DNA of 64,000 nt from the NCBI GenBank assembly GCA_021014325.1, contig CM037474.1, positions 22,686,488 to 22,750,487 of the forward strand. Reading direction: 5' to 3'. Position numbers and translations under genes: made by a program. This stretch comes from Plazaster borealis (taxonomy: Eukaryota > Echinodermata > Asteroidea > Forcipulatida > Labidiasteridae). The notes under the pieces were generated by a model. It was not told the origin of the DNA. It saw only the letters and a list, made by a program, of their open reading frames with translations, and ran no database searches. Of the stretch, positions 23,901 to 38,900 are shown in pieces (position 1 is the stretch's first letter; each line of letters opens with the position of its first letter).

Positions 23901-26900
23901 CAATATTCATACCTACACTAAGTATTGTCAAAAACCTTCTTTTTTTTTCTTGGCAAGGGGTGATACTACACCCCTCCTCAATCACTAGCCGCGGTTCATG
24001 GGTACTGTGTTGTCATGATTTGTATATTCGGATTAGTGCACTGCTCGCGGGTGCCCGCCCACTTTTAAACACCTCGTTACGCGCCTGCCTTGTTATGCAT
24101 ATGATGTCACCAGACTATAGGGCGCCCTCTCATAGTGGTGGGTAAAAGAAAGTTGCTTATTGGCTATCCTGTGCGCCGTTAACCGCCACTGGCTGGTATC
24201 ACCCAATAAGAAAGCATTAAAAACATAACAATAACAAAATTGTAAAATATATGAAGAAAAAAACCCATAAAAAAGTACAAAATGTATAAAGACATACAAA
24301 ATGTATAGAAATAAAATGTACGATTAATAATCACAGACACAAGTGTGGAAAGTAGTGTTAATTAATTTTTTAGTACTTACTAACTAAGTTATTTACGTCT
24401 ACTGATTTTTTGTTTTGTACTCAAACCATTAAAGGGGGACACTGTCGTCATGATCATAGCAGGCCTGATTGGCTGTACATGGAACTACTAACCAAGTTAC
24501 TGCACACGTGCGCGCGCTGGCCGTCACATCCTAGTAATGATGGCACCCTTTATGATGTGACAGTCAGCACACGTGTGCATGCAGTAACTGGGTGGGAGTT
24601 CATAATTCCATGTAACAGCCACACAGGCCTGCTATGATCATGACGCCAGTCCCCCTTTACTGTTAGGAAGAAAGAACCTGCTGTCGATTTCACCAAACTC
24701 TTCCTAACTTAGAATTAATCCTAGGCAATGCTAAGAGATAGGACTAGTCTTAAGTTAGGACCAGTACTTAAGACTAGTCCTATCTCTTAGCATTGCCTAG
24801 GATTAATCCTAAGTTAGGAAGAGTTTGGTGAAATCGACGGTAGGACTACATACCATGACTACTCTCTGACCAGGTTCAGTGTTTAAGTTCGTCCTGATGA
24901 AAGTGATTTGTCTTCCATACTTGAAAGTCTGATGGTGAGACATGTTTTTCTGAAAACAGAGAGAGAGAAAAAAAAGTAATTTTTAGAGCTGGGCTTGATT
25001 TTACAAAGCACTAAGATTTATCTTAACCCATTAGAGACTGTTCATTTCTGTATAATCATCACCACATGCCCACACAGTGCTAATCTTGTCGTTCTTTTGC
25101 CCCGTTTTTTGTTCAGGAAAAAAGTCAGAAAAATGATAAAGAAACAGAAATACATGGTTTGCTATGGTCTCTAAAGGGTTAAGATGAGTTAATATCACCA
25201 TAGTGATTTGTATTGTGACATCACACTTTGCTTAGCAGTTAAAGATTTATACACAGTCAAGATCAATCTAACCTCTTTGCGAAATAGGTCTTTTTGGAGT
25301 GTGGATTCAGGTCCCAGTCATGACACTTAAAGACACTGGACACTATTGGTAATTGTCAAAGACCAGTCTTCTCACGTATCTCAACATATGCATAAAATAA
25401 CAAACCTGTGAAAATTTGAGCTCAATTGGTCGTTGAAGTTGCGAGATAATAATGCAAGAAAAAACGCCCTTGTCACAAGAAGTTGTGTGCTTTCACTTTC
25501 AGATGCTTGATTTCGAGACGTCAAAATCTAATTCCGAGGTCTCGAAATCAAATTCGTGGAAAATTACTTCTTTCTCGAAAACTACGTTACTTCAGAGGGA
25601 GCCGTTTCTCACAATGTTTTATACTATCAACAGCTCCCATTACTCGTTACCAAGTAAGGTTTTATGCCAATAATTATTTTGAGTAATTACCAATGGTGTA
25701 ACCAAAATTGTTTCCTCCTTTGAATGGGAAATAAACATTGCCTCATGCATTGTGAAATGAATGTTAAAAAAATACTTGTATACTGTTTTTGAATGTTGAT
25801 ATATTTGTTATTGTTAGTGTTTTGTACCGTGCCATGAGCCTCAAGACTTGACGGATACTGGCGCGTAATAAAGGTTCTTCTTATAGTTGGGACCGGTCCC
25901 AACTATTGTTGGACGATTCTAAATTTGGGACGGAACAGGGCTACCAGTGTGCCGTAGATAAACTTACAACATCAACATCTGTGAAACCGCTTGTCCAACG
26001 GCCGCTGCTGTACTCAGTCACAGTAGGCACTGAGATGCGGTATGTGTTAAATCCACACTCTTCAGGTCCGAGCTCCACTTCAACAGATAGGTCAAGATAC
26101 TCGCTGTTCACAAGCAGATGCTGTGGCCTCCAGTGAGCACACAACTCTGAAGGATGGGGGGGAAAAGGATTAAGTTATTATTATTAATATTACTATTATT
26201 TATTTGACCACAACAACAAAAATTTAAAAATAAATACAAGGCAAATCGAGAAACTAAAAAAACAAAATATTCATTCTTTTCATTCATTAAAGGTTTATTA
26301 AAAATCACATTGCAACCATTAGCTGAATTGAGTGATTAAAAGGGAACATACAAATACAGCGTAAAAACATTAAAATCCATCATTACTAAAAGGTTACATT
26401 CAACATTAAAAGAGGAATGACAAAAATAAACATAAATGTAAACATCAGAAGACAGAAAATAAACAGAAACAACAAAGCAAGAAACATAGGCCTAGCCCCA
26501 AGAAGCATACAGAATAGCAAAGTACAAATAAAAGATGATGACAGGAGGGTAACTAGACGAGCATGAAGAACAGCAGAATTATTATCATGGGGAAAATGAG
26601 AAATGAGTGTATGTGATGAAGAGAGCATGCAAGTACGAGAAGTCAATCTGGGGAAGGACACAAGAAAATTACCCAACAGAAGAACTCAGGGACAACAACA
26701 GTAAACTAAATTACTGCTGCTCGGAAGCATTCAATATTAGCCAATTTGTTTTTTTAAACCTTTAGAAAATCACGGGTAGATCAGAGAGCATTTTTTCCAA
26801 GAATTTGAATCATCACAAACAGCAATCATACCTATAAATTATTTGTAGTGTTTTTACTAGGTCAGTTCGTAAGATGATAAATTAATGTTACAAAAAGATA

Positions 26901-29900
26901 TGGACAACAAATGCAAACAAATGGATTAATAGACTGTGCAAGTCTCAAGCGTATTCGAACATTGGGGCCCGTTAAAGCGCGTGAGTTTGTTTCCTTCACG
27001 CGTTAAAGCATCGAACCTGGGACTAAAGTGGTCCCAAAAATGTTTGAAAACGCGCGAAACTTGCACGGTCTATTGTGCAACCCTTAACACATTTCATTTA
27101 ACTTTATTTTGATTCAAAACTATTTTTCTTCTCTTTATTCATGTGTGGTTCTAGTACATTGAGTCAGGGTTTTTTCATTATTTTTGTTCATACTTTGTTC
27201 TCTGATTTGAATTTTTTGTTGACTGTTTCATTTACTTGTTGTATGGTCTTTTTTTATCCCAGTTTATCATATTTTATACTTGTAAATATGGGTGTTGAGG
27301 CAACTGCATGGTGAGGTATCAATGTATATTCAGTTTGCCGTAACACCATGTGTATATATCTACTTTGGTGTGTAGATTTGTTCTTAAGAATTTCTCATGC
27401 TATTAATTCTACTGCCGCGGAGTAGATTTCTGAATTCGGGAGACTACTTAGTTCTGAGAAAGAACTGTCCTTCTTATTAACTACTACCTTGGGAGGTAGG
27501 AAATCAGGTGGGACTTCTACCTCTGCTTAGTGGATCGAGGGGACTTTTCACATTACAAAAAGTTTGTACGCCGCGAGTCTAACATTCAGACATGTTAGAC
27601 TTTTTGTATTATTGACAATGTGCATGTAAAGTTTGGAGCCTGTCTATTTTGTGCGCGCATCCATCACGTGAAACCACACATTGGAATCCGGACCGTGATT
27701 TGCTTTCAAAATGCATTTTGTTTAAGGAGTAAAGGCGGGTGTATTAGTTTAACCAAACAACAATATAAACATCGTTTGTAACTTCAAAGGCACTCTATTA
27801 AAGCAGTATCGACTTTAAGCATACCATGCCAGCTAACCGTCCATTGGAAAAGCGTTAGAGGTCATGATACCTTGCATGACTGTATCAGATTTACAAAGGC
27901 GGGTGTTTTTTAAATACACATTGATACAAAAGGTTTTCTTTTAATGTTTCTGACATGATATTTTGTATACACTGTCACAGAAACAAGCAGTCAACAACAA
28001 ACCGTTGACCTATGTATGCTTTATACAGTATCTCTGTGGAGCATGTGCACGTGTAATGTACGCGCTTCGTGCAAAATGAGACCAGACTATTTGTAATGAT
28101 TATTAATTCAATGGCATGGAAAATTCAACATTTCGACTAGCCTGCTCTAGTCATCCTCAGTAGAGTGTTTGAGATGCTGGTCTCTTTATTGGGTTTCAAA
28201 GGTTTTAGTGGAAAAGTTTCCGCAGCATGCCTCCAACTTATTTTTTTTTTTTTTTTTTTTTTTTCCCCCCTGTTTTCCACCTATCTCCAAATGGAAAACA
28301 GGAAAAAAAAAAAAAAAAATTGGAGGCATGCTGCGGAAAATTTACCGTTTTAGTGTAGAGTCAGCACTGCTCTGATTGGTTCTTCTGAAACCATGGCTGG
28401 AGGGCTCAGAGGTATTGAGTAGGCTGCCCGTTGTGTGTGAGTGCCCTGACGTGTACCGGAGTGTATGAGTAGACTGTATATTTTAGATGCATTCATACAA
28501 GGAGAGGGGGTGGGGCAGGTATGGCAAGACTCATCATAATATAATTTGTAATAATTTTATCTTCCGTTTCCACTTCACTCTTAACCACTCGGCCACGACT
28601 TGCCAAAGGTTACGTCACTGGAAATGCCACTGCACTACCCTTTTCTGTTCCTTGTACTTACCATTGTCTTGAAGAACACCTTCAGATTTGTCGATACACA
28701 GAAAGTCGTTTGGAATATAATAGCATGCTGTGTGGTGAACAAAACACAACCATTTTTAAATCAATTTAAAGTCATATAAAGCTGAAATGTCTCATTAGAG
28801 CGCCACCTATCCGCAGGAGTAGGAGAGGCATGTACACTTGAATGGGCACAATCATCATCACAACATTGTGAGTTAAAATGTGACAAGCAGGAATGGTCTG
28901 CACAATTTGTTCACTTAGTAATATGATTCTAAATCTATTGAAGTTGAACGCTCCAAAAAATGACGTCATTTCACGAAAAATCAATGTACATACTTTTTTT
29001 AACCTTTTTTTTTTGAGTGATCTGCATTTTTCCTGATCCCCATTCTATTCAATTCAATTCAAGGTATTTTATTCAAATATTTGTAGCCAAAGGCTAAATT
29101 ACAATTGAATTTACAAGGTAAAAAACATCAAAATTACATACATTCTTTACCAATGGCGTTGAAAAAGCCTGTAAACAACACGTTTTTGAATCGCCTTTTA
29201 TGGCAAACAATTGTTTGTGGGCAATTCATAAATATTTATGTTTTACTTATCCACATTTCATAATAAATTTCAATAAGTATTGGGTACTTATGCCTCTGAA
29301 GTTTGTCATCCATTCCGGTTGTACTCAAGGGATTCACGGCGCACAGATTATATCGCATGATCTGATTGGCTATCGCACAATGTAATTGCGCCCTCTGTTG
29401 CCCAGTCACGTTTAGGAAATGAGACACTCAACTCAATACGATATAGAGCTGCCAACATTTGCATCTTGCAATCAGGGAGATTTTGTACAACAATTAGGGA
29501 GATTAGAATTACATTTAACATATTAATTGGGACAAAGTTTCCATATTAACCCAAATTTTGTTTGTCAGAACGTGGAAAGATTGGTTTGTTCCAGGGAAAT
29601 TTCTACAGAATCAGGGAGACTTGTTAGCTCTGTATGCTGCATCATTGATTTTCAGAAGAATAAATTCATTCCCATCCTCCAGTTTTTACTATTCAACCAA
29701 CCAATGAAAATCTCATCGAAAATATCAGTAAAAACAACAAAACATGGTTTGGGTGTCTTACATGTGAGGCTTATTTAAATTGTGGCAATCAAAATAAGGA
29801 ATCAATCCATCAATCATCGGGCATTTGTGGAGCACCATTACTCTGGTTTCCATCCTGAGACTGTTAGAGAAGTGAAGGTAAATAGATTGTAGGTTTCGGT

Positions 29901-32900
29901 AGTTTAACCATTTAACCGTAAACAAACGGTGAAATCCGTTTCCAAATGTCCTTAACGGTTGAGCGCAACAACAAGAGAAGAACCTCCTAAAAAAAAATTT
30001 AGCCCAGAAACAGGAAAAAAAAATGAAATGATTGACATCCCTTTTGAACGTTTACCTTAATTTACCCTACAAAATGTAATGCTTTATTTTTTTATCCCCT
30101 ACAAATTGTTGTATATTTTGCTTTGGTTTGTGGTTTTGTGACTGTAAGGACTGCTGTTACAGTGTTCAATTTTTAATCCTTGAAAGTGTGTTGACATCTG
30201 CTCCTTTTACAGATGGGTTCAAGTTTTTATTTGAATCGGCAGAAACGGTTAAAGGCACTGTACACGTTTGGTAATGACTCAAAATATATATTAGCATAAA
30301 AACTGACTTGGTAATGAGCAACAAAGAGCTGTTGATAGTATAAAACATTGTGAGAAACGACTCCCTCTGAAGTAACGTAGTTTTTGAGAAAGAGGTAATT
30401 TCTTCATTCAAATAATAAAAACTTCTTGCAAGAAGTTTTTATTCCTATCTGAAAGCACACAAATTTGTACAACAAGGGTGGTTTTTTTTCATCATTTTCT
30501 TGCAATTTCAATGACCAATATTGAGCCCAAATTTTCACAGGCTTGTTATTTTATGCATATGTTGGGATACACCAAGTGAGAACACTGGTCTTTGACAATT
30601 ACCAAACGTATACGATGCCTTTAAACAGAAGTCACAAGTTCCGTTTAACTGTTTAGGAAAATAAGCGTAAACGCACAACAACTCTAGGTAGTTGGAACTG
30701 CCCTCATACTCACATTGTGTTCGGTATCTCATGGTCACTGAAGTATCTTTTGGATTTTCACCATCTATATCGATCACCGGCAGAGTTCTTATGGTATACT
30801 CGTACTCCATGCCAGGCTTTTGACCCCGAAAACAGTCAAAAAACAACTTCAACTGTGGGGAAAACAAAAATGAGTTGAATAATTTTGGGTTGAACAAAAA
30901 AAATAACACAAACAATCAATCCTGAAGGTAACTTGTTGTTAAGCTGAAAATGTAAACTTTATATCCTTAAATTTGGGTTGAACAAATAAAAATTTACTAG
31001 AGCGGGACTTGAACCTGCGACCTCCGGATTATAGTGCTGGCGCTCTACCGACTGAGCTGTCAAACTCTAATGTTGGCAGTCTCCCTATTTTGTCAGTATC
31101 TTTGTTCGAGGGTGTCAGTCAGAAGCCATTTAACATGTAACTGCTGTGTAGGCCAGAGATCACACCCAAGATTATGATACAACCTGGGAAGCAGCAGCAG
31201 AATGGGGGATGCAACTTTTAATTTCAAATATCAAGTATAAACCGCAAGGAAACTGACTGGGGAAATTTAAAGCAATCATTGGTTGAACAAATAGAAATTT
31301 ACAAGAGCGGGACTTGAACCTGCGAACTCAGATTAACGTGCCGTTATTTGTTTGAAGGACGAAAAGGTGGTATTTTGTATTTGCCTATTGTCATTCTCCG
31401 AATAATGTGATTCAACAAAATGAGAATAAAGTTGAAAATGGTACAATCTAAAAACAAGTGTTAGCCAAAGGGTGTCTGAGCATCTTTTGAACTAACTGTG
31501 GCGTGTCATGGCAGAGAGGTCTAGTACATTCAACTCAAGTTACTCTGGTGTCTGAGTCATCAAAGTGTGGGTTCGAATCCCTGTCGTAAAATTTGTGTCT
31601 TTTAAATGAGCATGAAACTTAACTATAATTGCTTCACTTCACCCAGGAAGTAAACGAGTAGGGTAGTGATTCTTAATGTGCACCCATTTTGGCTGTCGGT
31701 GCTGCACACTCCTAAGGAGTTGAGAGTGTTTCAGGAATGCTTAGAGCCTGATGAACAAGGCTTATTGTGAGCCACTTTGAGGGGCTATACTAGGCTTGAA
31801 AATCACATTTTATAATTTTTATTTTGAATTACACATCAAACAGCACCATTATCACCGGGATGAATAGGAAACGAAAAGAAATGTTCAGTTTTAGATGTGG
31901 GAGGAAAACCCCAAGTGGGGGAAACCCACGCAATCCTGTAGGGACTGAAAACCCAATCTATGCAAGGCTCTGGTCTGAGGTCGGATTTAAACAGGGGTCC
32001 TAAGAGGTGAAAGGATGGGAAAGAAACCACTGAGCCAACCTGATCCCTAATATTAAGATCATTATAGAGCAATTGGACCAGAATAGTTTTATTTTGTGTA
32101 TTGTAACTTTTATTGGCATATTTTTTGTTCTGCCAGTGCAACGTGTATTAAAATGAAATAACTAAAATAAAATAATGTTACCAGCCAAAATACCACGTCT
32201 TATACACCATTCGTGACCAGGTGTCCTGCTTATCTTGCTCAGCAAATTTGTATTATTTTTTTCTTAGCACTATTGTCTGGTTAAGCAACTCTATGAATCC
32301 CAGACGTTTTTACAAAAATGCTGTATAAAGTTTTGTCGGCCATTAAAATTACAAAGGGCGCAAAGGTTGGCTATTGATTTGATCTAAATATTCCCTACAG
32401 ATTCAAGGACAGAACCCACTGGCAACATGACGGGGTGCACTTTAATAATGTCCAAGTCCCAGGGAATGAGCTTGCAGTTTATCGTTTGAAAACAGAGAGT
32501 GAAACAGCTTTCTACTTGTTCTCACCCATACACTCTCAGTTTGCTGAGATGTAGAACAAAACAAGAACCATTTTAACAGCTTTATTCCACGTACTGCATC
32601 TCTTTTGAACTCCTTGCCTGGTGCATGTTTCCCTCCATCCTACAATCTAGACTGATTTAAGAATAGTCAGCTCCCCCGAGTTATTTTAATCTTAAATGAT
32701 TTCTTCTTGTAGCCCCTTATGATCAAGAGTGGCTTTCAGCCTTGTTTGGGGCGAACTTGCATTAAAAAAACACCAACAATATTTTAAAAAGAACCTTTGA
32801 GAAATAATGTGGTTGAGCTATTGTGGACCAACAGTCTTGAGATTTCCAGTTTTGATTTAACTGTTCACAGATTCACTCATAAATTACAAGTTATAAAGAT

Positions 32901-35900
32901 GGTCATGCTGGAAAAATTCACTTCAAATATTTTGGCCTGAAATGCGAAAGTTTTGAGAAATTAGTAAAACAATTAATTTTGATCTTGCGAGTCTAAAAAC
33001 CAATGTTTGTAAACAGTGATGAGATTTTTCACTGTTTGCTTGTGACTCCGATGAACAATTGAGCTTAATTTTCACAGGTTTGTTATTTTCGTGGGTCACA
33101 GAAAGTGCGGATACTGGTCTTTGACATTCACCAATGTTGCCCTTGTGCTTCAAAGATAATGATACGTAATGGAACTGTCATTTTCAAAACAAAATTGTCT
33201 AAGAACACTACTGGCTGTTTGTTGATCTGCCCTATTGAATTAAAAGATCATAAATAAGCACATGTCACAAATGTTGATTTTCTTCAAAGAAAACTGCTTG
33301 ACAAGGGTAACAGAATTTTGGAATGAGCTTTTATATTGTGATTTTGAAATAGATGCTAAAAACAAAGGCATTTTATCAATGGTATTTTTACAAAGCCAGA
33401 CAGAACACGATGGAGATCAACATACGAATTACTGGTAGAATCAGACAGAATTTCAATCACAACAGAATATCGGCTCATTTGCAATAAAAGTCGCATCCCC
33501 TTAGGGTAATCCCTCTGCTGCCGCTTCCCAGGTTGTATCGTAAACTTGGGTGTAATCCCTGGCTACACCGCAGTTACAGGTTGAATGGCTTCTGACTGGC
33601 ACCCTCGAACAAAGATACTGACAAAATAGGCAGACCACCAACATAAGGCTAGATAGCTCTGTTGGTAGAGCGCTGGCTTGTAAATCCAGAGGTCACAGGT
33701 TCAAGTCCCGCTCTAGTCAATTTTATTTGTTCAACCCCAAATTAAGGATATGAAGTTGACATTTTCAGTTTGATTGTCAGGATTGATTGATTATATTATG
33801 CATAAAGTGCTTTTTGAGTGGCAATTATAGGGAAAAGTTAATAGTTGCTATCCCGCAGAGTCTGTCAAACCCAATTTCAACCAACTTACACAAAATCATG
33901 ACCCTCATGAGGCTGGCTCTTACCTTAGGCCTTGGATCTCGGCCCAATTTCATCAGAGCTGCCTAAACACAAAAAGTAGCTAAGCACAACCAAGTTATAA
34001 TAATAATAATAATGGAAACTTGTAATGCGCCATGTCTGTCACAAAGTAACACTCCTGGCGCAGGCCCCTAACTACACTGACATCAGAAAGAAATATACAA
34101 ATAAACAGAAGATGAAACAACTTATTGAAAGAGATGGGTTTTGAGTTCATCTTGAAGGTGAGGTAGGAAGTCTCCTTTCTCAGTTTGATGGGAAGTGAGT
34201 TCCATAGGGAAGGACCGCACTGAGAGAAAGATCGGTTTCCCCAGGAGTGATGTGAGAGGGGTACTCGAAGAAGATTTGTGTCAGATGAACGAAGGCGTCG
34301 GTGTGAAACATGGCGTTGTACCAGAATAAGGTTACCAGCCAAACTACCATGCCACATGTACAATTTGTGACTGATATCCTGCTTATTTCCACTTAGCACA
34401 AAATTGTTAAGCAATATTTTCTGCAGAAGCAGCTCTATTCTGCCCTGAATGTAATCTTAATTGGCGGATTAAGTTTCCCCCAAGAAGAACCAATTATTTA
34501 TTAAATCAAAAGAGAGTTACATGGAAATAAGTTCAATTTCTTTTGAAGAGGTTGTCCTATTCCCCAAAACCGAATTTCATAGAGTTGCTGGAGCAGAAAA
34601 TTGTGATTAATAACGTTCAGTTGAGCAAAACAAAGCAGCTAGGACACAAGTCACAGAAAATGTGGAATGGTATTTTGGCTGGTAACCTTGGTAATTCTGG
34701 TAAGCAAAATTGTTCAGTGCTCAGCAACTTTTTGTGCTGAAGCAGCTGTATGAAATTGGGCTCAGATTGATGATTGATCTGTTTACATTATTGTAATGTA
34801 CGTCGTAAAAAAAGCTAATCTTTTCAAATCTCCCTATAGGGTAGGTTTATAACTGCAGAAGTTTGTTTTATGAGTCAAACATTGTAGGAAATATGTAGCA
34901 GTTAGTGTGGTTTTTTTCTCCCCAGTAAGTATTTAGTGTAAATTTGACACGCTAAAGTTCAGGGCCAAATTCAAAAAAGCATGTACTAAGCACAAAAATT
35001 TGCTAAGCACAGACAAATCTTGTTGGCAGAAACTGGTTACCAGCCGTCATTCCAAAAAGTTCACATTGTTGCAGCCGGTACCCCACTTATTTTTTGCTCA
35101 GCAAAGAAATTTGCTATGCAGTATTTTCTGCTAAACAGCTTTATGAAATTGGGCCCAGTTCCTTCAACTACCCAAAGATAGAGCAGAAGCCTATCAATTC
35201 TACATTTGAACTTGTCACTAAAATGCTACGTTCCCCCCAATTTGCGGTATTATTTGCTAATAAGCTATTCACGAGCTAGGTTTGAATAACGTCCGGCATG
35301 CAATTTTACCCTTTGTGAAACGGAGCCAAGGCAAATAATTGAAAATTTCCAAAAGGTTTTACAGATTTTCCAACATTGTTACGCCTTTTAACAAAAAGGG
35401 CATTTATGAATGGGAATAAAGGAGTGGTAACTCAGTCTCGTAATATCACTGCAATTATTCTACACTTGTATAACAAGATTTAATTACAATTGCAGCAGGA
35501 GTGAGGTTAAGAATTCTTACCGGATTACCGTCTTCACCAATCAGTGCATCTGCATCCAGAGGGCCACCAAAGTCAAAAGCTCGGCAGGGAAGCGTGCCGT
35601 AGTCATCCGAGTTTAGGTTCAAGCTCCTCATTGAAAATAGGATCCCTCGGACTTTTCCCGCAGCTTAAATTTAAAACATTAAAACCCGAAACGATAAGAA
35701 CGGTTCTTTTAATGAGCTTTTCTTCTCAGCAATTTTGATCCCTCCTCTTTACAGGCTTAAAGGTATCGTACACGTTTGGTAATGACTCAAAACAAATATT
35801 AGCATAAAAACTTACTTGGTAACAAGCAACGGAGAACTGTTGATAGTATAAAACATTGTAGGAAACGACTCCCTCTGAAGTAATGTAGTTTTTTAGAAAG

Positions 35901-38900
35901 AGGTAATTTCTCACTAAAATAATAAAAACTTCTTGTAAGAAGTTTTTATTCCTATCTGAAAGCACATAAATTTGTACAACAAGGGTGTTTTTTCTTTCAT
36001 CACTTTCTTGCAACTTCGATGACCAATGGAGCCCAAATTTTCACAGGCTTCTTACTTTATGCATATGTTGGGATACACCAAGTGAGAACACTGGTCTTTG
36101 ACAATTTCAAAACGTGTTCAGTGCCTTTAAGTGAATTCATTAATTGTATGCATTCACAACTGGAATGAGTTCAGGGCCAAATTTCATAGAGCTTACAAAG
36201 CAGAAAATATTGCTTGAAAACTTTCTGCAAAGCAACAGTTTGCAGGATCAAGGCACATTATCAAAGGCTTAACACATTATCAAAGGCATCGTACACGTTT
36301 GGTAATTGTCACAGACCAGTGTTCTCACTTGGTGCATCCCAACATATGCATAAAATAACAAGCCTGTGAAAATTTGGGCTAAAGTGGTCATCGAAGTTGC
36401 AAGAAAATGATGAAAGAAAAAACACCCTTGCTGTACAAATTTGTGTGCTTTCAGATAGGAATAAAAACTTCTTGCAAGAAGTTTTTATTATTTTAGTGAG
36501 ATTCAGAGGGAGTGGTTTCTCACAATGTTTTATACTATCAACAGCTCTCTTTTGCTCGTTACCAAGTCAGTTTTTATGCTAACATATATTTTGAGTAATT
36601 ACCAAACGTGTACAGTGCCTTTAAGTGAAAATAACGGAATGAATATAACTAGGCTGCTTTGATTTTTACTAATTAAAAATAATTTTGTTACTTTGATGTC
36701 CTCATGAGCTGTTTGCTATCAATCAATCAATCATTCAAAATTTATAAAGCGCCTAAATCAAAGGTTTGCTCAAAGGTGCTGAAGTACAGAAGAAATAAAT
36801 AAGTCATTGATGGTAGGCCTCCTGATACAAGGCAGGGGTACACTTTTGGTCAAAGACCAGTATTCTCACTTGGTATATCACAACATTTGCATAAAATAAC
36901 AAACCTGTGAAAAATTTTGGCTTAATTGGTCATCAAAGTTGCAAGAAAATAATGACAGAAAAAAAACAATTGATTTTTGGTAATTTTGTGAATGAAATTT
37001 GTTTTCCTTGGTATTTCAATACCACTTGATTATTGCACGCTAAATTGTATATACATTACTTGTGTCTGTATTTATTCAATTATTTTGTTTCTCATTGATT
37101 TTTATTTAAGAGCAATAATTGGACTTTTATTATTGTGTAATTGATGTATTATTGTTTGGTTTTTGTTGTTGTTAATAAATGAAGCTGTATAGCTTCAAAA
37201 CAAGAGACAAAATAAACAAAATAAAAAGAAGTTAAATAATAAATAAATAAGTAATAGAACTAACAAAAAGGAACACCGGGCTACTATTACCTTCTGGTCC
37301 GATCTGAAATGTAAAATTCAGACAGCTATATGTGCCTTCCCACTGACTATAGTCATCAATGACGGAGACGAACTCTGTGGTGTAATACTCCGCCTGGATG
37401 TTTCTCACCGGAGGAGGCCTGAGGGACTCCTCCCTGAGAGGGGGCAGAGGGTTGATGCAACCATCGGGTATTTCTACGAGGAAGTGGAGAAATTTATTTA
37501 TTTATTTTATTTTATTTTATTTTATGCAAAAAATAGTTAATGGCCTGATGTTTCGACCCTAGCAGAGTCTTTCTCGAAGGAATGACAAGACAACACACAT
37601 GAACAGGTATATAAGTGTAACAAAAGCAGTCAAGTGGAAATACATGAATAGAGGCAGAGAGCAAACAGACAAGGCAAGAAGTAAACAATGAATAGGGAGA
37701 CGGAGGTGGGGGGGAGGTTGGAGGGAGGGGGCTGGTTTGACTACAAGAAGTTGGAAACACAAAGGACAAGATCAAAGGTGGGAAGAGGGAGAACAAGTAA
37801 TTAATTAGTGAATGAGGCAGGCTATTTTATTTCATTACACTTCTTCACTGGCACATATTATTACAAAAATAAAAAAATACAGGGAATAATTTGTTTTATT
37901 TTATATGTAGTAAAAACAATAACATACGGTGAAAAAAGAATGTTAACAAAGTTACAACAAATCGCCAGTGAGTGGCAAGATGGAACAGGTGACCAGCACC
38001 TCTACAGAGCCATCCTACCACAGTTAAAGGGGAGGGGAAAGGGTTGGGGGAAGAGGAAAGGGGGAGGGGAAAGGGGAGGGGAAGGGGAAAGAGGGAGGGG
38101 AGGAACAAAACAAGGACCCACAAAACTGGTAGCTAGCAAAACAGCCGTTAGAAACCCAAGAATGCGTTTCAGCCCTGTACATACTTCATGCCTCTTTCTG
38201 GATCAGGGCTCAAATTTGGGGTAAAATTCCACAAGACTGCAGGGCTTGTAGCTCAAATTTGTTCAACACACCAGAATTTATTTGACAAGACCAGAGTCTA
38301 AATGAGAAAGTACTTTCTACGAAGTTTAAAGAGGAAGGAAAATGCCAAATTCAATTCGATAGAGTCCACTGTGAGTGGGGAAAAAATTACAAGTCTCTAA
38401 CCTCATGTTAAAAGGGTGTAAATTGCCATTGTATTCGATAACCTTCTGGGGAAAAACTGGTCAACATCCAAAACATCTGATGACATCATTCTGAGAGAAA
38501 TAGGTCTCTAGATTTTGGTAAGGGGATGTTTTGGTTAATAACTGACTTTTTAAGAGCAAAATTTAAAACATGACGTCATTGAATTTCAACAACGAATGGT
38601 TCTTTACATTCTCTGAGGAAGAATTTTTTGTCCTTCACAATGTCAAATTCAAATTTTGATTAAATATTACCAAAAACAAAATGTCCTTAATTTTGGTTGT
38701 TGCAACTGAAATCACCTGTCGCAGTTTGTTAGGTTTTCAGATACAGATTTCTCGAATGTGACTTCATTTCAGAGGGAAATATGTCCAAGGAAAAGTGGTT
38801 CTTGTATAAACTTCATAATCAGTAAGATGCTTTTTATCCTCACCAATCCTGTATAATACCTTTAAAGGCACTGAACACGTTTGGTAATTCTTAAAGACGC

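Noticed and set aside
28165..28375. Frames containing a Phe run and Lys run
   Set aside because: These are poly-T and poly-A tracts of an inverted repeat, not coding sequence.
33648..33720. Functional tRNA gene
   Set aside because: The block has good A and B boxes, but it is part of a dispersed SINE with constant flanks. Acceptor-stem pairing and the anticodon arm are degraded in the copies read.
37808..38224. 138-residue frame with Gly/Arg/Lys-rich middle
   Set aside because: The composition comes from a GGGGAAAGG purine repeat at 38030-38105. No family resemblance and no splice support.
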